64,000 nucleotides of DNA from Halopseudomonas salina (GCF_008641105.1 NZ_VTTI01000003.1:146981-210980); one strand, 5' to 3'. Shown: positions 8,813 through 18,397, counted from the stretch's first letter. Translations and numbers: made by a program. Notes: a model not told the origin generated them from the sequence alone.

Positions 8813-8827
8813 CCCGGCCTGACCGGG
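8813..8827. repeat. Hairpin in the leader of the lipoprotein hydrolase
   Basis: CCCGG and CCGGG are separated by CCTGA, directly upstream of the ribosome site of the gene starting at 8799. It may affect mRNA stability or translation. It is too short for a firm call. Confidence 0.3.
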
Positions 8828-8892
8828 CATATTATTTTTGTATTTGTTCCAACCTAGGACGATCAAGCTAACAGTCTCTTTAACACCTGGCT

Positions 8893-8912
8893 TGAATCTA
8901 TTTGCAGATTCA
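8893..8912. promoter_or_regulatory. Putative operator of the divergent TetR-like regulator
   Basis: TGAATCTATTTGCAGATTCA is a perfect inverted repeat (7-bp arms, 6-base spacer) in the intergenic region between the leftward lipoprotein gene and the rightward TetR-type gene. Its size and placement fit a TetR-family operator controlling both genes. Confidence 0.55.
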
Positions 8913-9016
8913 GTCGTACATACATCTGAAGTCGATAAAGAATCGCTTGCACAGACGAAAAATGCGCTGATTCATGGCCGGGACACTTCTAATCTTGGTA
9001 TCGATGTTGCTACTAT

Positions 9017-9673
9017 ATGACACGCCATACATTTTCTGGATTCGAAACCATGAGCAGCCAACCTACCCCCCTGTCGCTGGCATTGTCACAGCGCAAATCC
9101 GACGAACGCGCCACCCCGATGAGCGCCTTCCGCATGGCCCGACGCTGGTGGCTGGAGGGTCGTCGGCTGAATCTGTCGTTGCTGGCAGAGGAGCTGGGGG
9201 TTGGTCGTGCGACGCTGATGCGCTGGGTCGGCAACAAGGACCTGCTGATGGGCGAGATTCTCTGGTCCCAGTACAAGAACCTTTACGACGAAGCCATCGA
9301 GCGAGCTGAGGCCAACCCGAAGCTCAAGGGCATCGATTTTCTTGCGCAGATTTATACCGATATAAACATCGCGCTGATCAACGGCAAGGCGATGCATGAC
9401 TTTTTGCGGGCCGAGCCACAGTGGGGCCTGCAGTTATTGACCTCAAATATCTCCGGCCTGCAAAGCCGGCTGATCGAGACCTGGCGCAAGCTGTTTGAAG
9501 AGCAGATCCAGGCGGGCAACATCAATCCGGAAATGGATGCCGAGAGCCTGGCCTACTTCATTATTCGCATCGGTGAAGGGGCAATCTATTGTGATTTGAT
9601 CTGTGGCCGAACACCCGATCCAGAGCCCGCCAGCACCGCCTTCCGCCTACTGGTGAACGGGCACAGCCGGTAG
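9017..9673 (+). CDS. TetR-type (QsdR-like) transcriptional regulator
   Basis: The protein has 218 residues. The N-terminal third is a TetR-like HTH (LNLSLLAEELGVGRATLMRW, about 56-75), and the remainder is a helical ligand domain resembling that of QsdR-type regulators. ATG 9017 is the longest start; ATG 9050 (MSSQPTPLS) is an alternative, and neither has a clear ribosome site. Its likely targets are itself and the lipoprotein hydrolase gene, through the palindrome between them. The ligand is unknown. QsdR-like proteins control lactone/ester degradation genes elsewhere, which fits the neighbours. Confidence 0.75.
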   Translation: MTRHTFSGFETMSSQPTPLSLALSQRKSDERATPMSAFRMARRWWLEGRRLNLSLLAEELGVGRATLMRWVGNKDLLMGEILWSQYKNLYDEAIERAEANPKLKGIDFLAQIYTDINIALINGKAMHDFLRAEPQWGLQLLTSNISGLQSRLIETWRKLFEEQIQAGNINPEMDAESLAYFIIRIGEGAIYCDLICGRTPDPEPASTAFRLLVNGHSR

Positions 9674-9693
9674 ACCGGCCACCTGATGCAGCG

Positions 9694-11283
9694 CTAGCCG
9701 CGCCGCAGGGGCCACTCAATAATGAAATCCGCGCCACCGAGGGCGGTGGAGCTGCCGGCACGGGCCGTACCGCCATGCCAGAACATTACCCGGCGTACAA
9801 TAGAAAGGCCCAGACCATAGCCGCCCGAAGCGCGGGTACGGCTATCGTCCAGGCGCAGAAAGGGTGTGAATACCTTTTCCCGTAGCGGTTCATCAATGCC
9901 TGGGCCATCATCCTCGATGCTTACCACACAGCGCCCATAGACCACCTGGCAGGATACCCGCACGCGGCTGCTGGCATGACGCATGGCGTTGGTAATCAGG
10001 TTACTGATAGCCCGGGTCAGATAGCGCTGCTCAGCCTCGACCGCAATGGCTCTCCCGTAACTGTTGTCCTCAACCTCCATGGTGATTGCCTGATTCAAAG
10101 GTGCCAATTCCTGCACTACACGGTCAATCAAAGCAGGCACATCGAGGAGCACCATACCTAGTGCAGGAGCACCCTGCTCCAGGCGTGCGTAGGTGAGAAT
10201 CTCGTCAACCAGCATGTCCAGCTCACTGAGGTCTGCATCCATGCCGTGCACGTAATGGGCAATATCCTTTTCCGCCTTCGAGGTTTCCACCATTTCCAGA
10301 CCAAAGCGCAGCCGTGCGATAGGCGTGCGTAACTCGTGGGACACCGCGCCGATCATCTCCTGCTGAATCTTCATCAAGCGTTGCAGGTGGCTCGCCATAT
10401 CGTTGAAGGCCCGGGCAACACGGCCCACCGAGTCCTGCCCCACGGCGTCAACCCGAGCGTCCAGGTTGCCATGACTGAGCAGCATTGCCGCAGCTTCCAG
10501 GGTGATCAGACGGCGCTCGAGTTGCCGTACCAGCAAGTAGATCAACAAACCGCTGAGCGTCAGTACCAGCAAGCCGGTGATCAACAACAGCTCCCTGGGA
10601 TAGTCTTCCATCTGGAATAGCGGGCCGAGACGCAGCACCCAGTCGGTATCGGTCACCTTCATATACAGCAAAACCGAATCGCCATCGGGACCCAGCGTCA
10701 TGACGGTATCAAACTCTTCCAGACGGCGACGCTGGTCTGCATCCAGGTCCGCTTCGCGCATTCGCGTAAGCATCAGCGTGTAGCCAAAATCCTTGTCCCT
10801 ACGCAGACGCTGTAATCGTTCAGGCATGTCCGATTCCGGGTGCCGCACCAGCTCGTCAACCAGCAGAAACAAGGTTGCCCTGCCTAGTTGCTCGGTGATG
10901 CGCTGAATTTCGGTAGTCAACACCGTATGCTCATCGACCCGGCTGAACACCCTCACCTGACTTTGCGCCGAAGGCTTGACCAACACCCGGCCACGGGCCA
11001 GATGTGCGATCTGACGCGAGTCCAGCTTCAGTTGATCGATGGTACTTAACTGCAGCGGCACACCTATCAGGCGCGTCCAGGCGGCCAGCGCCCTCAGCCG
11101 CTCGGCACCTTCCATGGGCGCAAGATTGTCAGCCATCAGGCGAAAGGTGCCGGTGGCTATGTCCTCCCGGTAAGTTTCGGCGCGGAACTCGTTCACCTGG
11201 CGGATTCCCAGCAGTGCCAGGAGTGACACCACAACAAGAATCAGTAGCATGCCGCCGTATATGCGCAGAAAGATGGAGTTCAC
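9694..11283 (-). CDS. Sensor histidine kinase, RstB-like
   Basis: A 529-residue inner-membrane kinase. A transmembrane helix at about residues 8-27 is followed by a periplasmic sensor region, a second helix near 232-252, a HAMP domain, a HisKA domain with His316 in SHELRTPI, and a HATPase domain with GPGID and GYGLGLSIV. The organisation and sequence resemble RstB. It follows the response regulator gene with 12 bp between them, so the two are one operon transcribed leftward. The stimulus is not evident. Confidence 0.88.
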   Translation of the reverse strand: MNSIFLRIYGGMLLILVVVSLLALLGIRQVNEFRAETYREDIATGTFRLMADNLAPMEGAERLRALAAWTRLIGVPLQLSTIDQLKLDSRQIAHLARGRVLVKPSAQSQVRVFSRVDEHTVLTTEIQRITEQLGRATLFLLVDELVRHPESDMPERLQRLRRDKDFGYTLMLTRMREADLDADQRRRLEEFDTVMTLGPDGDSVLLYMKVTDTDWVLRLGPLFQMEDYPRELLLITGLLVLTLSGLLIYLLVRQLERRLITLEAAAMLLSHGNLDARVDAVGQDSVGRVARAFNDMASHLQRLMKIQQEMIGAVSHELRTPIARLRFGLEMVETSKAEKDIAHYVHGMDADLSELDMLVDEILTYARLEQGAPALGMVLLDVPALIDRVVQELAPLNQAITMEVEDNSYGRAIAVEAEQRYLTRAISNLITNAMRHASSRVRVSCQVVYGRCVVSIEDDGPGIDEPLREKVFTPFLRLDDSRTRASGGYGLGLSIVRRVMFWHGGTARAGSSTALGGADFIIEWPLRRG

Positions 11284-11295
11284 GGGGCGTCCGTA

Positions 11296-12009
11296 TCAGG
11301 GTTGCACGGCAACAAACAGGTAGCCCTTGCTACGCACCGTCTTGATGATGCGCGGTAGCTCGGGGTCATCGCCGATCTTGGGGCGTATACGCGATATGCG
11401 CACATCAATGGAGCGATCCTGACCGTCATATTCGATTCCGCGCAGGGCGTTGAATATTTCCTCACGGCTTAGCGTGCGACCAGCATTACTGGCCAGCAAC
11501 CATAAAAGATCCAGTTCCGCACCGGTCAGATCGATCAGTTCGTTACGCAGCCAGGCCTCGCGCCGGGCGTTGTCGATGACCAGAGGGCCGAAGGTCAGCC
11601 GAGTGACCGGCGCATCGCTGGCCGGCTCTGAATCATGGCTGCGGCGTAACAACGCTCGGATACGGGCAAGCAAGACCTGTGGTCTAACCGGCTTATTGAC
11701 GTAATCATCAGCTCCAAGCTCCAGCCCGCGAATATGATCCTCGTCATCACTGCGCGCGGTCAGCATCAACACCGGCCGCGCATAACCGGCCCCCCGCAGG
11801 CGCTTGCAGATCGACAGACCATCCTCGCCCGGCAACATCAGATCCAGTACCACCAGGTCGGGATTGCTGGCCAGAATGTGCTCCACCGCGCTGGCACCAT
11901 CGGTTAGCAGATCAATCTCCAGACCCTGCGAGCGCAGGAATGCCTGAATCAGCTCGGCCAATTTGAGATCGTCTTCGACTATGAGGATGCGTTCGTTATC
12001 GACTGCCAT
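11296..12009 (-). CDS. OmpR-family response regulator, RstA-like
   Basis: 237 residues. The receiver domain has acidic pocket Glu12-Asp13-Asp14, phospho-acceptor Asp56 in VVLDLMLPG, Thr84 and Lys106. The C-terminal winged helix (about 130-235) is of the OmpR type and ends RSKGYLFVA. It pairs with the kinase gene just downstream. The intergenic region to nrdA on the other side is 397 bp, so the two promoters are divergent. Confidence 0.9.
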   Translation of the reverse strand: MAVDNERILIVEDDLKLAELIQAFLRSQGLEIDLLTDGASAVEHILASNPDLVVLDLMLPGEDGLSICKRLRGAGYARPVLMLTARSDDEDHIRGLELGADDYVNKPVRPQVLLARIRALLRRSHDSEPASDAPVTRLTFGPLVIDNARREAWLRNELIDLTGAELDLLWLLASNAGRTLSREEIFNALRGIEYDGQDRSIDVRISRIRPKIGDDPELPRIIKTVRSKGYLFVAVQP

Positions 12010-12112
12010 TCGCCTGCCAACCTGCCTGTCTCATTGCGGAGCAGCGATTGTAACAACCCCCCGGCAAAAGACCTATCAGGTAAGGGAGCACATATTCGGG
12101 CTAATACAGAAA

Positions 12113-12128
12113 ACACTACATGTAGTGT
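12113..12128. promoter_or_regulatory. NrdR box (perfect palindrome)
   Basis: ACACTACATGTAGTGT is a perfect 16-bp palindrome close to the NrdR consensus ACACWATATATWGTGT. NrdR is the ATP/dATP-responsive repressor of ribonucleotide reductase genes. It lies 294 bp before nrdA. Confidence 0.7.
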
Positions 12129-12245
12129 CGATACATATTTTTTTCAGCTGAAAATCAGCCAAAATTCACAGTGAAAAGCCCGTTTTTCCTGAGCCAAGGC
12201 GAAATTATTGGCGAATAGCCATCACAGCCGTCTTCAATTTCAAGC

Positions 12246-12274
12246 TTGCACGACGGCATATTCCACTCTATCTT
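12246..12274 (+). promoter_or_regulatory. Sigma-70 promoter of nrdAB
   Basis: TTGCAC at 12246-12251 and TATCTT at 12269-12274 are separated by exactly 17 bp. The expected transcript would start near 12281 and have a leader of about 125 bases. Confidence 0.55.
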
Positions 12275-12293
12275 GTGCCAAGATTAACAAAGC

Positions 12294-12309
12294 GCACTAC
12301 ATATGGGAT
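12294..12309. promoter_or_regulatory. Weak NrdR-box-like site
   Basis: GCACTACATATGGGAT shares the left half (CACTACATAT) with the site at 12366 but has a poor right half. It falls just downstream of the predicted start of transcription. Confidence 0.35.
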
Positions 12310-12365
12310 GAGTATTGAGCAAGCCGATCGAATACGGCACTGCTCTACTGACCCAGAACGTCAAA

Positions 12366-12381
12366 ACACTACATATTGTAT
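12366..12381. promoter_or_regulatory. NrdR box near the nrdA start
   Basis: ACACTACATATTGTAT matches the NrdR consensus well on the left half and moderately on the right. It ends 25 bases before the nrdA start codon. Confidence 0.6.
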
Positions 12382-12406
12382 TAACGGCTTCGCCAAGGAG
12401 ATCACC

Positions 12407-15286
12407 ATGCAGCCCAACATGCCGCCAGTTACCCCAATCACCGAATCGCAACAGGGCCGCAATCCTCAGGGCGACCATAATTCTGATCTGCAGATGACTG
12501 CTCCCGGCCAGATGCGCGTCATCAAGCGCAACGGCAAGCTGGTCAGCTATACCGATGACAAGATCAAAGTCGCCATCACCAAGGCGTTTCTCGCTGTCGA
12601 AGGCGGACAGGCCGCCGCCTCCAGCCGTATTCACCAGACTGTGAATCAACTGGCTGAAACCATCACCACCACCTTCAAACGTCGTATGCCTTCCGGCGGT
12701 ACGCTGCATATAGAAGAGATCCAGGATCAGGTCGAACTGGCCCTGATGCGCTCGGGCGAGCAGAAGGTCGCCCGCGCCTATGTACTCTACCGTGAAGAGC
12801 ACTCGCGCCAGCGCCAGGCCCGTCAGCCGGTCGAAGCGCACCCCACGCTGAACATCACCCTGCCCGACGGCAGCCGCCAGCCACTGGATCTGGGCCGCCT
12901 GCACACCATCATCGACGAGGCCTGCGAAGGCCTGGCCGAAGTGGATGCCAAGTTGATCGAACGCGAAACCCTTAAGAACCTGTACGACGGTGTCACCCAA
13001 CAGGATGTGAACACCGCCCTGGTAATGACCGCCCGCACCCTGGTCGAGCGCGAGCCGAATTACAGCCACGTCACCGCTCGGCTGCTGCTGGACAACCTGC
13101 GCGCCGAAGCTTTGAGCTTTCTCAAGGTCGCTGAAAGCGCGACCCACGGCGATATGGCCGAACTGTATGCCCGCACCCTGCCCGCCTACATCGATTTTGG
13201 CGTCGAGCACGAGCTGCTGGATCCGCGCCTGAAGGAATTTGATCTGGACGCACTGGGTAAGGCGCTGGATCACAGCCGCGACAAGCAGTTCTCCTATCTC
13301 GGCCTGCAGACTCTGTACGACCGTTACTTCATCCATAGTGACGGCGTGCGCTTCGAGCTGCCACAGATTTTCTTCATGCGCGTCGCCATGGGCCTGGCCA
13401 TAGAAGAAGCCGATCGCAATGCCCGCGCGGTGGAGTTCTACAAGCTGCTGTCGTCCTTCGACTATATGGCCTCCACGCCCACGCTGTTCAACGCCGGCAC
13501 CCTGCGTCCGCAGCTGTCGAGCTGCTATCTGACCACCGTGCCAGATGAGTTGTCCGGCATCTATCACGCGATCCACGACAACGCAATGCTGAGCAAATTC
13601 GCCGGCGGTCTGGGCAACGACTGGACGCCCGTGCGTGCGTTGGGGGCCTACATCAAGGGCACCAACGGCAAGAGCCAGGGCGTTGTGCCCTTCCTCAAGG
13701 TGGTGAACGATACAGCCGTGGCCGTGAACCAGGGCGGCAAGCGCAAGGGCGCCGTCTGCGCTTACCTGGAAACCTGGCACCTGGACATCGAGGAATTCCT
13801 CGAGCTGCGCAAGAACACCGGTGACGACCGCCGCCGCACCCACGACATGAACACCGCCAACTGGATTCCGGATTTGTTCATGAAGCGCGTGTTCGACGAC
13901 GGCATGTGGACACTGTTCTCCCCCTCCGATACGCCCGACCTGCACGATCTGACCGGCAAGGCCTTCGAGGAGCGTTACGAGTACTACGAAGCGCTGATCG
14001 AGTACGGCAAGCTCAAGCTGCACAAAACCATCAAGGCCCGCGACCTGTGGCGCAAGATGCTCAGCATGCTGTTCGAAACCGGCCACCCGTGGCTCACCTT
14101 CAAGGACGCCTGCAACCTACGCAGCCCGCAGCAGCACGCTGGCGTTGTCCACAGCTCCAACCTGTGCACCGAGATTACCCTCAACACCTCGGCCGACGAG
14201 ATCGCCGTATGCAACCTCGGCTCGATCAACCTGCCGCAGCATATCGTCGACGGCAAACTGGACACTGCCAAGCTCGCTGCTACGGTCAAGACCGCCGTGC
14301 GCATGCTGGATAACGTGATCGACATCAACTACTACTCGGTGCCCCAGGCGCGCAATTCGAACCTCAAGCACCGCCCGGTCGGCCTGGGCATCATGGGCTT
14401 TCAGGATGCGCTCTACCTGCAGCACATCGCCTACGGCTCCGACGCTGCGGTCGAGTTCGCCGACAACTCCATGGAAGCGGTCAGCTACTACGCCATCCAG
14501 GCCTCCTGCGATCTGGCCGAAGAGCGCGGCAGCTACTCCAGCTTCGACGGCTCGCTGTGGAACCAGGGCATTCTGCCGCTGGACTCGCTGGACATCCTTA
14601 CCGAGCAGCGTGGCGCCAAGTACATCGAAGTCGACCGCAGCCAGACCCTGGACTGGGAACCCCTGCGCCAGCGCGCGAAAAAAGGCATCCGCAACTCCAA
14701 CATCATGGCCATCGCACCGACCGCGACCATCGCCAACATCACCGGCGTATCCCAGTCGATCGAACCGACCTACCAGAACTTGTATGTGAAATCGAACCTC
14801 TCCGGCGAGTTCACCGTGATCAATCCCTACCTAGTACGCGACCTCAAGGCCCGCAACCTGTGGGATCCGGTCATGGTCAACGATCTGAAGTTCTACGACG
14901 GCTCGGTCCAGCAGATCGAACGCATCCCGGCGGACCTCAAAGCCCTGTACGCCACCGCGTTCGAAGTGGAAACCAAGTGGATAGTCGAAGCCGCCAGCCG
15001 TCGCCAGAAGTGGATCGACCAGGCCCAATCCCTCAACCTGTACATCGCCGGCGCCTCGGGCAAGGCACTGGACGTGACCTACCGCATGGCCTGGTACCGC
15101 GGCCTGAAAACCACCTACTACCTCCGCGCCCTGGCTGCGACCAGCACCGAGAAATCGACAGTGGAAACCGGCAAGCTCAACGCCGTATCGTCGGGCGGCA
15201 ACGGCGTATCAGCCGCCCCTGCAGGCCCCGCACCCGTGCCGAAAGCCTGCGCGATTGACGAGCCTGATTGCGAGGCATGCCAATAA
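12407..15286 (+). CDS. nrdA: Class Ia ribonucleotide reductase, large subunit
   Basis: NrdA reduces ribonucleoside diphosphates to deoxyribonucleotides together with NrdB. ATG 12407 is chosen because AAGGAGA lies 6 bases upstream; a longer frame from 12275 has no support. The 959 residues include two N-terminal ATP-cone regions (about 35-125 and 145-235), as in Pseudomonas NrdA, giving dATP-dependent allosteric control. Visible catalytic parts are Cys in RPQLSSCYL, Cys587 and Glu589 in NLCTEITLN (radical site), the second redox Cys in VCNLGSINL, and the C-terminal CAIDEPDCEACQ thiol shuttle. nrdB follows after 289 bp that hold a repeat element. Confidence 0.97.
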   Translation: MQPNMPPVTPITESQQGRNPQGDHNSDLQMTAPGQMRVIKRNGKLVSYTDDKIKVAITKAFLAVEGGQAAASSRIHQTVNQLAETITTTFKRRMPSGGTLHIEEIQDQVELALMRSGEQKVARAYVLYREEHSRQRQARQPVEAHPTLNITLPDGSRQPLDLGRLHTIIDEACEGLAEVDAKLIERETLKNLYDGVTQQDVNTALVMTARTLVEREPNYSHVTARLLLDNLRAEALSFLKVAESATHGDMAELYARTLPAYIDFGVEHELLDPRLKEFDLDALGKALDHSRDKQFSYLGLQTLYDRYFIHSDGVRFELPQIFFMRVAMGLAIEEADRNARAVEFYKLLSSFDYMASTPTLFNAGTLRPQLSSCYLTTVPDELSGIYHAIHDNAMLSKFAGGLGNDWTPVRALGAYIKGTNGKSQGVVPFLKVVNDTAVAVNQGGKRKGAVCAYLETWHLDIEEFLELRKNTGDDRRRTHDMNTANWIPDLFMKRVFDDGMWTLFSPSDTPDLHDLTGKAFEERYEYYEALIEYGKLKLHKTIKARDLWRKMLSMLFETGHPWLTFKDACNLRSPQQHAGVVHSSNLCTEITLNTSADEIAVCNLGSINLPQHIVDGKLDTAKLAATVKTAVRMLDNVIDINYYSVPQARNSNLKHRPVGLGIMGFQDALYLQHIAYGSDAAVEFADNSMEAVSYYAIQASCDLAEERGSYSSFDGSLWNQGILPLDSLDILTEQRGAKYIEVDRSQTLDWEPLRQRAKKGIRNSNIMAIAPTATIANITGVSQSIEPTYQNLYVKSNLSGEFTVINPYLVRDLKARNLWDPVMVNDLKFYDGSVQQIERIPADLKALYATAFEVETKWIVEAASRRQKWIDQAQSLNLYIAGASGKALDVTYRMAWYRGLKTTYYLRALAATSTEKSTVETGKLNAVSSGGNGVSAAPAGPAPVPKACAIDEPDCEACQ

Positions 15287-15288
15287 AA

Positions 15289-15555
15289 AGCGACAAGCTG
15301 CAAGCTGCAAGCGACAAGCAGCTCGGAGTTTGCGCCCCCGGGTAGCAGGAACACTCACTACCCCTGGCGTCATTCCCGCGAACGCGGGAACCCATTTTGA
15401 CCTTCGGGGTTCGGCATGAGGCACAGCGCTTACAGCCACCCCCGAATGGATCCCCGCGTTCGCGAGGATGACGGGGAGAGACCGAGGATGACCGCGCGAG
15501 AGCTCGCGCCACCCAAATTAACCAACTTGCAGCTTGCCGCTTGAAGCTTGCAGCT
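15289..15555. repeat. Inverted-repeat element between nrdA and nrdB
   Basis: Outer arms rich in AAGCTGCAAGC lie at 15289-15323 and inverted at 15525-15555. Inside are two inverted copies of a second unit, around 15368-15400 (TTCCCGCGAACGCGGGAA at 15373-15390) and 15441-15475. Units of the type CGTCATTCCCGCGxACGCGGGAA are dispersed intergenic repeats in many beta- and gammaproteobacteria. No coding potential is visible. It could fold into strong hairpins in the nrdAB message. Confidence 0.75.
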
Positions 15556-15575
15556 GCGACTGAAAGGAGCCAACC

Positions 15576-16838
15576 ATGCTCAGCTGGGACGAACTAGACA
15601 CACCCGAAACCTCCGCAGCCCCGCATCTGGGAATGTCGAGTTCCACCTCGACAAAAGCGGACCACGCCGAACCCGCAGTCGAAACCGCGGAGAGCACCCC
15701 AGCCAACGTCGCCGACGCCCGCCAGGTCAGCGATGACGACTCAGCCGCCATCGCCCGCGCCAAGGCGGCACTGGATGCCCTCGATGTGCAGGAAGGCCTC
15801 GACGAACTGGAAGGCTCGGCCGCCCGGGTCAGCGTCGACACCAAGCGCATGATCAACTGCCGCGCCGACCTCAACCAGCTCGTGCCCTTCAAGTACGACT
15901 GGGCCTGGCAGAAGTACCTCGATGGCTGCTCAAACCACTGGATGCCGCAGGAGGTCAACATGACCGCCGACATCGCCCTGTGGAAAAATCCTGAAGGCCT
16001 CACCGACGACGAGCGCCGTATCGTCAAGCGCAACCTGGGCTTCTTCTCCACCGCCGATTCGCTGGTCGCCAACAACCTGGTGCTAGCCGTCTACCGCCTG
16101 ATCACCAATCCCGAGTGCCGCCAGTACATCCTGCGCCAGGCCTTCGAAGAGGCAATCCACACCCACGCCTACCAGTACTGCATCGAGTCCCTGGGCATGG
16201 ATGAAGGCGAGATCTTCAACATGTACCACGAGATTCCAAGCGTGGCGAAAAAGGCCGCCTGGGGCCTCAAGTACACCCGTTCGATCTCCGACCCGACCTT
16301 CAACACCGGCACCGTCGAGACCGACAAGGAACTGCTGCGTAACCTGATCGCCTACTACTGCGTGCTTGAAGGTGTGTTCTTCTACTGCGGCTTTACCCAG
16401 ATCCTGTCCATGGGTCGCCGTAACAAGATGACCGGCGTTGCCGAGCAGTTCCAGTACATCCTGCGCGACGAGTCCATGCACCTGAACTTCGGCATCGACG
16501 TGATCAATCAGATCAAGATCGAGAACCCGCACCTGTGGGATGCCAGCATGAAGGACGAAGCCACGCAGATGATTCTGCAGGGCACCCAGCTGGAAATAGA
16601 ATACGCCCGGGACACCATGCCCCGCGGCGTGCTCGGCATGAACGCAGCGATGATGGAGGACTACCTCAAGTTCATCGCCAACCGCCGCCTGACCCAGATC
16701 GGTCTCAAGGAAGAGTACCCGGGCACCGTTAACCCCTTCCCGTGGATGAGCGAGATCATGGACCTGAAGAAAGAGAAGAATTTCTTCGAAACGCGGGTCA
16801 TCGAGTACCAGACCGGTGGCGCGTTGAGCTGGGATTGA
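15576..16838 (+). CDS. nrdB: Class Ia ribonucleotide reductase, small subunit
   Basis: NrdB carries the diiron-tyrosyl radical needed by NrdA. ATG 15576 has AGGAG 8 bases upstream. The length of 420 residues is normal for Pseudomonas. After a low-complexity N-terminal 60-80 residues, the diiron ligands appear in STADS, in [10 protein letters not shown] (Glu192, His195), in VLEGVFF and in [10 protein letters not shown]. Tyr199 is the radical tyrosine by alignment with Escherichia coli Tyr122. The C-terminus GGALSWD is the peptide that docks on NrdA. It is probably co-transcribed with nrdA through the repeat element, though a separate promoter cannot be excluded. Confidence 0.97.
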   Translation: MLSWDELDTPETSAAPHLGMSSSTSTKADHAEPAVETAESTPANVADARQVSDDDSAAIARAKAALDALDVQEGLDELEGSAARVSVDTKRMINCRADLNQLVPFKYDWAWQKYLDGCSNHWMPQEVNMTADIALWKNPEGLTDDERRIVKRNLGFFSTADSLVANNLVLAVYRLITNPECRQYILRQAFEEAIHTHAYQYCIESLGMDEGEIFNMYHEIPSVAKKAAWGLKYTRSISDPTFNTGTVETDKELLRNLIAYYCVLEGVFFYCGFTQILSMGRRNKMTGVAEQFQYILRDESMHLNFGIDVINQIKIENPHLWDASMKDEATQMILQGTQLEIEYARDTMPRGVLGMNAAMMEDYLKFIANRRLTQIGLKEEYPGTVNPFPWMSEIMDLKKEKNFFETRVIEYQTGGALSWD

Positions 16839-17026
16839 TCGTCTGCGTTTTCGACTGAGGTGATGATGCACCGCGCGATGGAGCCGGTGCCATCACTTGC
16901 GCCCGAAAAATCTGTATCGCGCTCTACAGCCTAATTTAGAGCCCTATTCAGCACTTTTCCGAATCAAGAAAATGGGCAGTCTGCCGATAGATAAAGGCAC
17001 GAAAATTCAACTGCGTTGAGGTATCC

Positions 17027-18343
17027 ATGTTCGGATCACGTGTTCGCGATGCACTTCAAGTAAGCAAACAGCAACTGGCCATTCAAAATCAGATCCTGGA
17101 CGCCATTGCTCATACCATGGCAATGATCGAGTTCTCTCCAAGGGGGGAAATCCTCAACGCAAACCCCCTATTTCTTAAAGTTGTCGGGTATGACCTCGAA
17201 GAAGTCCTGGGCAAACAACACAGTGTGTTCTGTACCCCCGAACTAGCGCGCAGCAACGAATATCAGCGTTTCTGGCAGCGACTGGCCAAGGGTGACAGTT
17301 TCAGTGACAGATTCATGCGGTTGGCCAAGGGCGAACGTCCAATCTGGCTTGAGGCAAGCTATATCCCGGTCATGGACCAGCAAGGCAATGTGACCAAGGT
17401 CATCAAACTCGCAACGGACATCACCCGGGCGATGAAGGCTGAGCAAGAACATAAGAGCCTGCTCAACGCCATCAACCGTTCAATGGCGGTAATCGAATTC
17501 ACTCTGGACGGCCATATCGTCAGCGCCAACGACAACTTTCTGCAAAGCATGGGCTACCGGCTGGAAGATGTAAAAGGCAAACACCACCGGATCTTCTGCG
17601 ATGCAGAAACGGCTGCCAGCAACCAATACCAGCAAGCCTGGCAGCGCTTGAACAAAGGTGAGTACCTTTCAGATCGATTCAAACGCATAAACCGCAGCGG
17701 CCAGACAATCTGGCTGCGCGCGACCTACAACCCCCTGTATGACTCCAATGGCAAACTCTACGGTGTAGTGAAGTTTGCCAGTGACATCACCAACCAGGTC
17801 GAAAGACGACATGCAGAGTCTTCTGCAGCCAAGCTGGCGTTCGACATTGCTGCGGAAACAGACGAGAGTGCCCGCGAGGGTACTGAAACTGTTCAGGCAA
17901 CAGTTGAGGTCGTGCGATCAATTGCGTCGGAGTTGGAACAGGTTTCAGAGCACATCAATGCCCTCGGTAACCAGTCGGAACGGATCAACAGCATAGTTCA
18001 GGTGATTCGTGGCATAGCCGAGCAGACCAACCTCTTGGCCCTTAACGCCGCCATCGAAGCCGCACGAGCCGGCGAACAAGGCCGCGGATTTGCCGTAGTA
18101 GCAGACGAAGTACGCAACCTGGCAGCCCGAACCAGCCAGGCCACCCTCGAAATCAACGACGTGGTCCTGAAAAACATGGAGCTGGCGCAGCAGGCAGTGA
18201 GCGGTATGGGTGAAAGCAAAACCAAGTCAGAACAGGGTGTCCAACTGGCCAACCAGGCAGGTGCAGTCATGCTGAAGATTCGTGACGAGGCGCAGCGTGT
18301 AGTTGATGCTATTGGCCAATTTTCCAATGCTATTGAGGAATGA
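17027..18343 (+). CDS. PAS-PAS methyl-accepting chemotaxis protein, BdlA-like
   Basis: 438 residues without transmembrane segments. Two PAS domains (about 25-135 and 147-255) carry repeated LEDVxGKxHxxFC segments, followed by a chemoreceptor signalling domain with the conserved hairpin region ([20 protein letters not shown]). This architecture and length match BdlA, a cytoplasmic protein needed for biofilm dispersion in P. aeruginosa. PAS domains of this type bind haem or flavin in relatives; the cofactor here is unknown. GAGG lies 6 bases before the start. Four c-di-GMP phosphodiesterase-type proteins elsewhere in the window fit a dispersion theme. Confidence 0.85.
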   Translation: MFGSRVRDALQVSKQQLAIQNQILDAIAHTMAMIEFSPRGEILNANPLFLKVVGYDLEEVLGKQHSVFCTPELARSNEYQRFWQRLAKGDSFSDRFMRLAKGERPIWLEASYIPVMDQQGNVTKVIKLATDITRAMKAEQEHKSLLNAINRSMAVIEFTLDGHIVSANDNFLQSMGYRLEDVKGKHHRIFCDAETAASNQYQQAWQRLNKGEYLSDRFKRINRSGQTIWLRATYNPLYDSNGKLYGVVKFASDITNQVERRHAESSAAKLAFDIAAETDESAREGTETVQATVEVVRSIASELEQVSEHINALGNQSERINSIVQVIRGIAEQTNLLALNAAIEAARAGEQGRGFAVVADEVRNLAARTSQATLEINDVVLKNMELAQQAVSGMGESKTKSEQGVQLANQAGAVMLKIRDEAQRVVDAIGQFSNAIEE

Positions 18344-18397
18344 CCGGCAAAGACACAGAAAATCTTGAGTGGGCGCAGTAATATCGCGCCCCAGGGC

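Larger units (their letters stand above)
12010..12406. other. Long divergent intergenic region between the rstA-like gene and nrdA
   Basis: No gene is seen in this 397-bp gap. It carries three copies of the core CACTACAT (from 12115, 12295 and 12368), which are NrdR-box-like, and a good sigma-70 promoter for nrdA at 12246-12274. The rest is AT-rich near 12110-12180. Confidence 0.6.

Noticed and set aside
8074..8871. Plus-strand frame opposite the lipoprotein hydrolase
   Set aside because: Antisense shadow; the minus-strand gene has signal peptide, lipobox and ribosome site.
12284..14086. Long open frame on the minus strand (600 codons) opposite nrdA
   Set aside because: It mirrors the codon pattern of nrdA, has no family features, and lies wholly antisense to a certain gene.
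15289..15555. CRISPR-like or insertion-sequence content between nrdA and nrdB
   Set aside because: There are only two inverted units, no regular spacers and no transposase frame.
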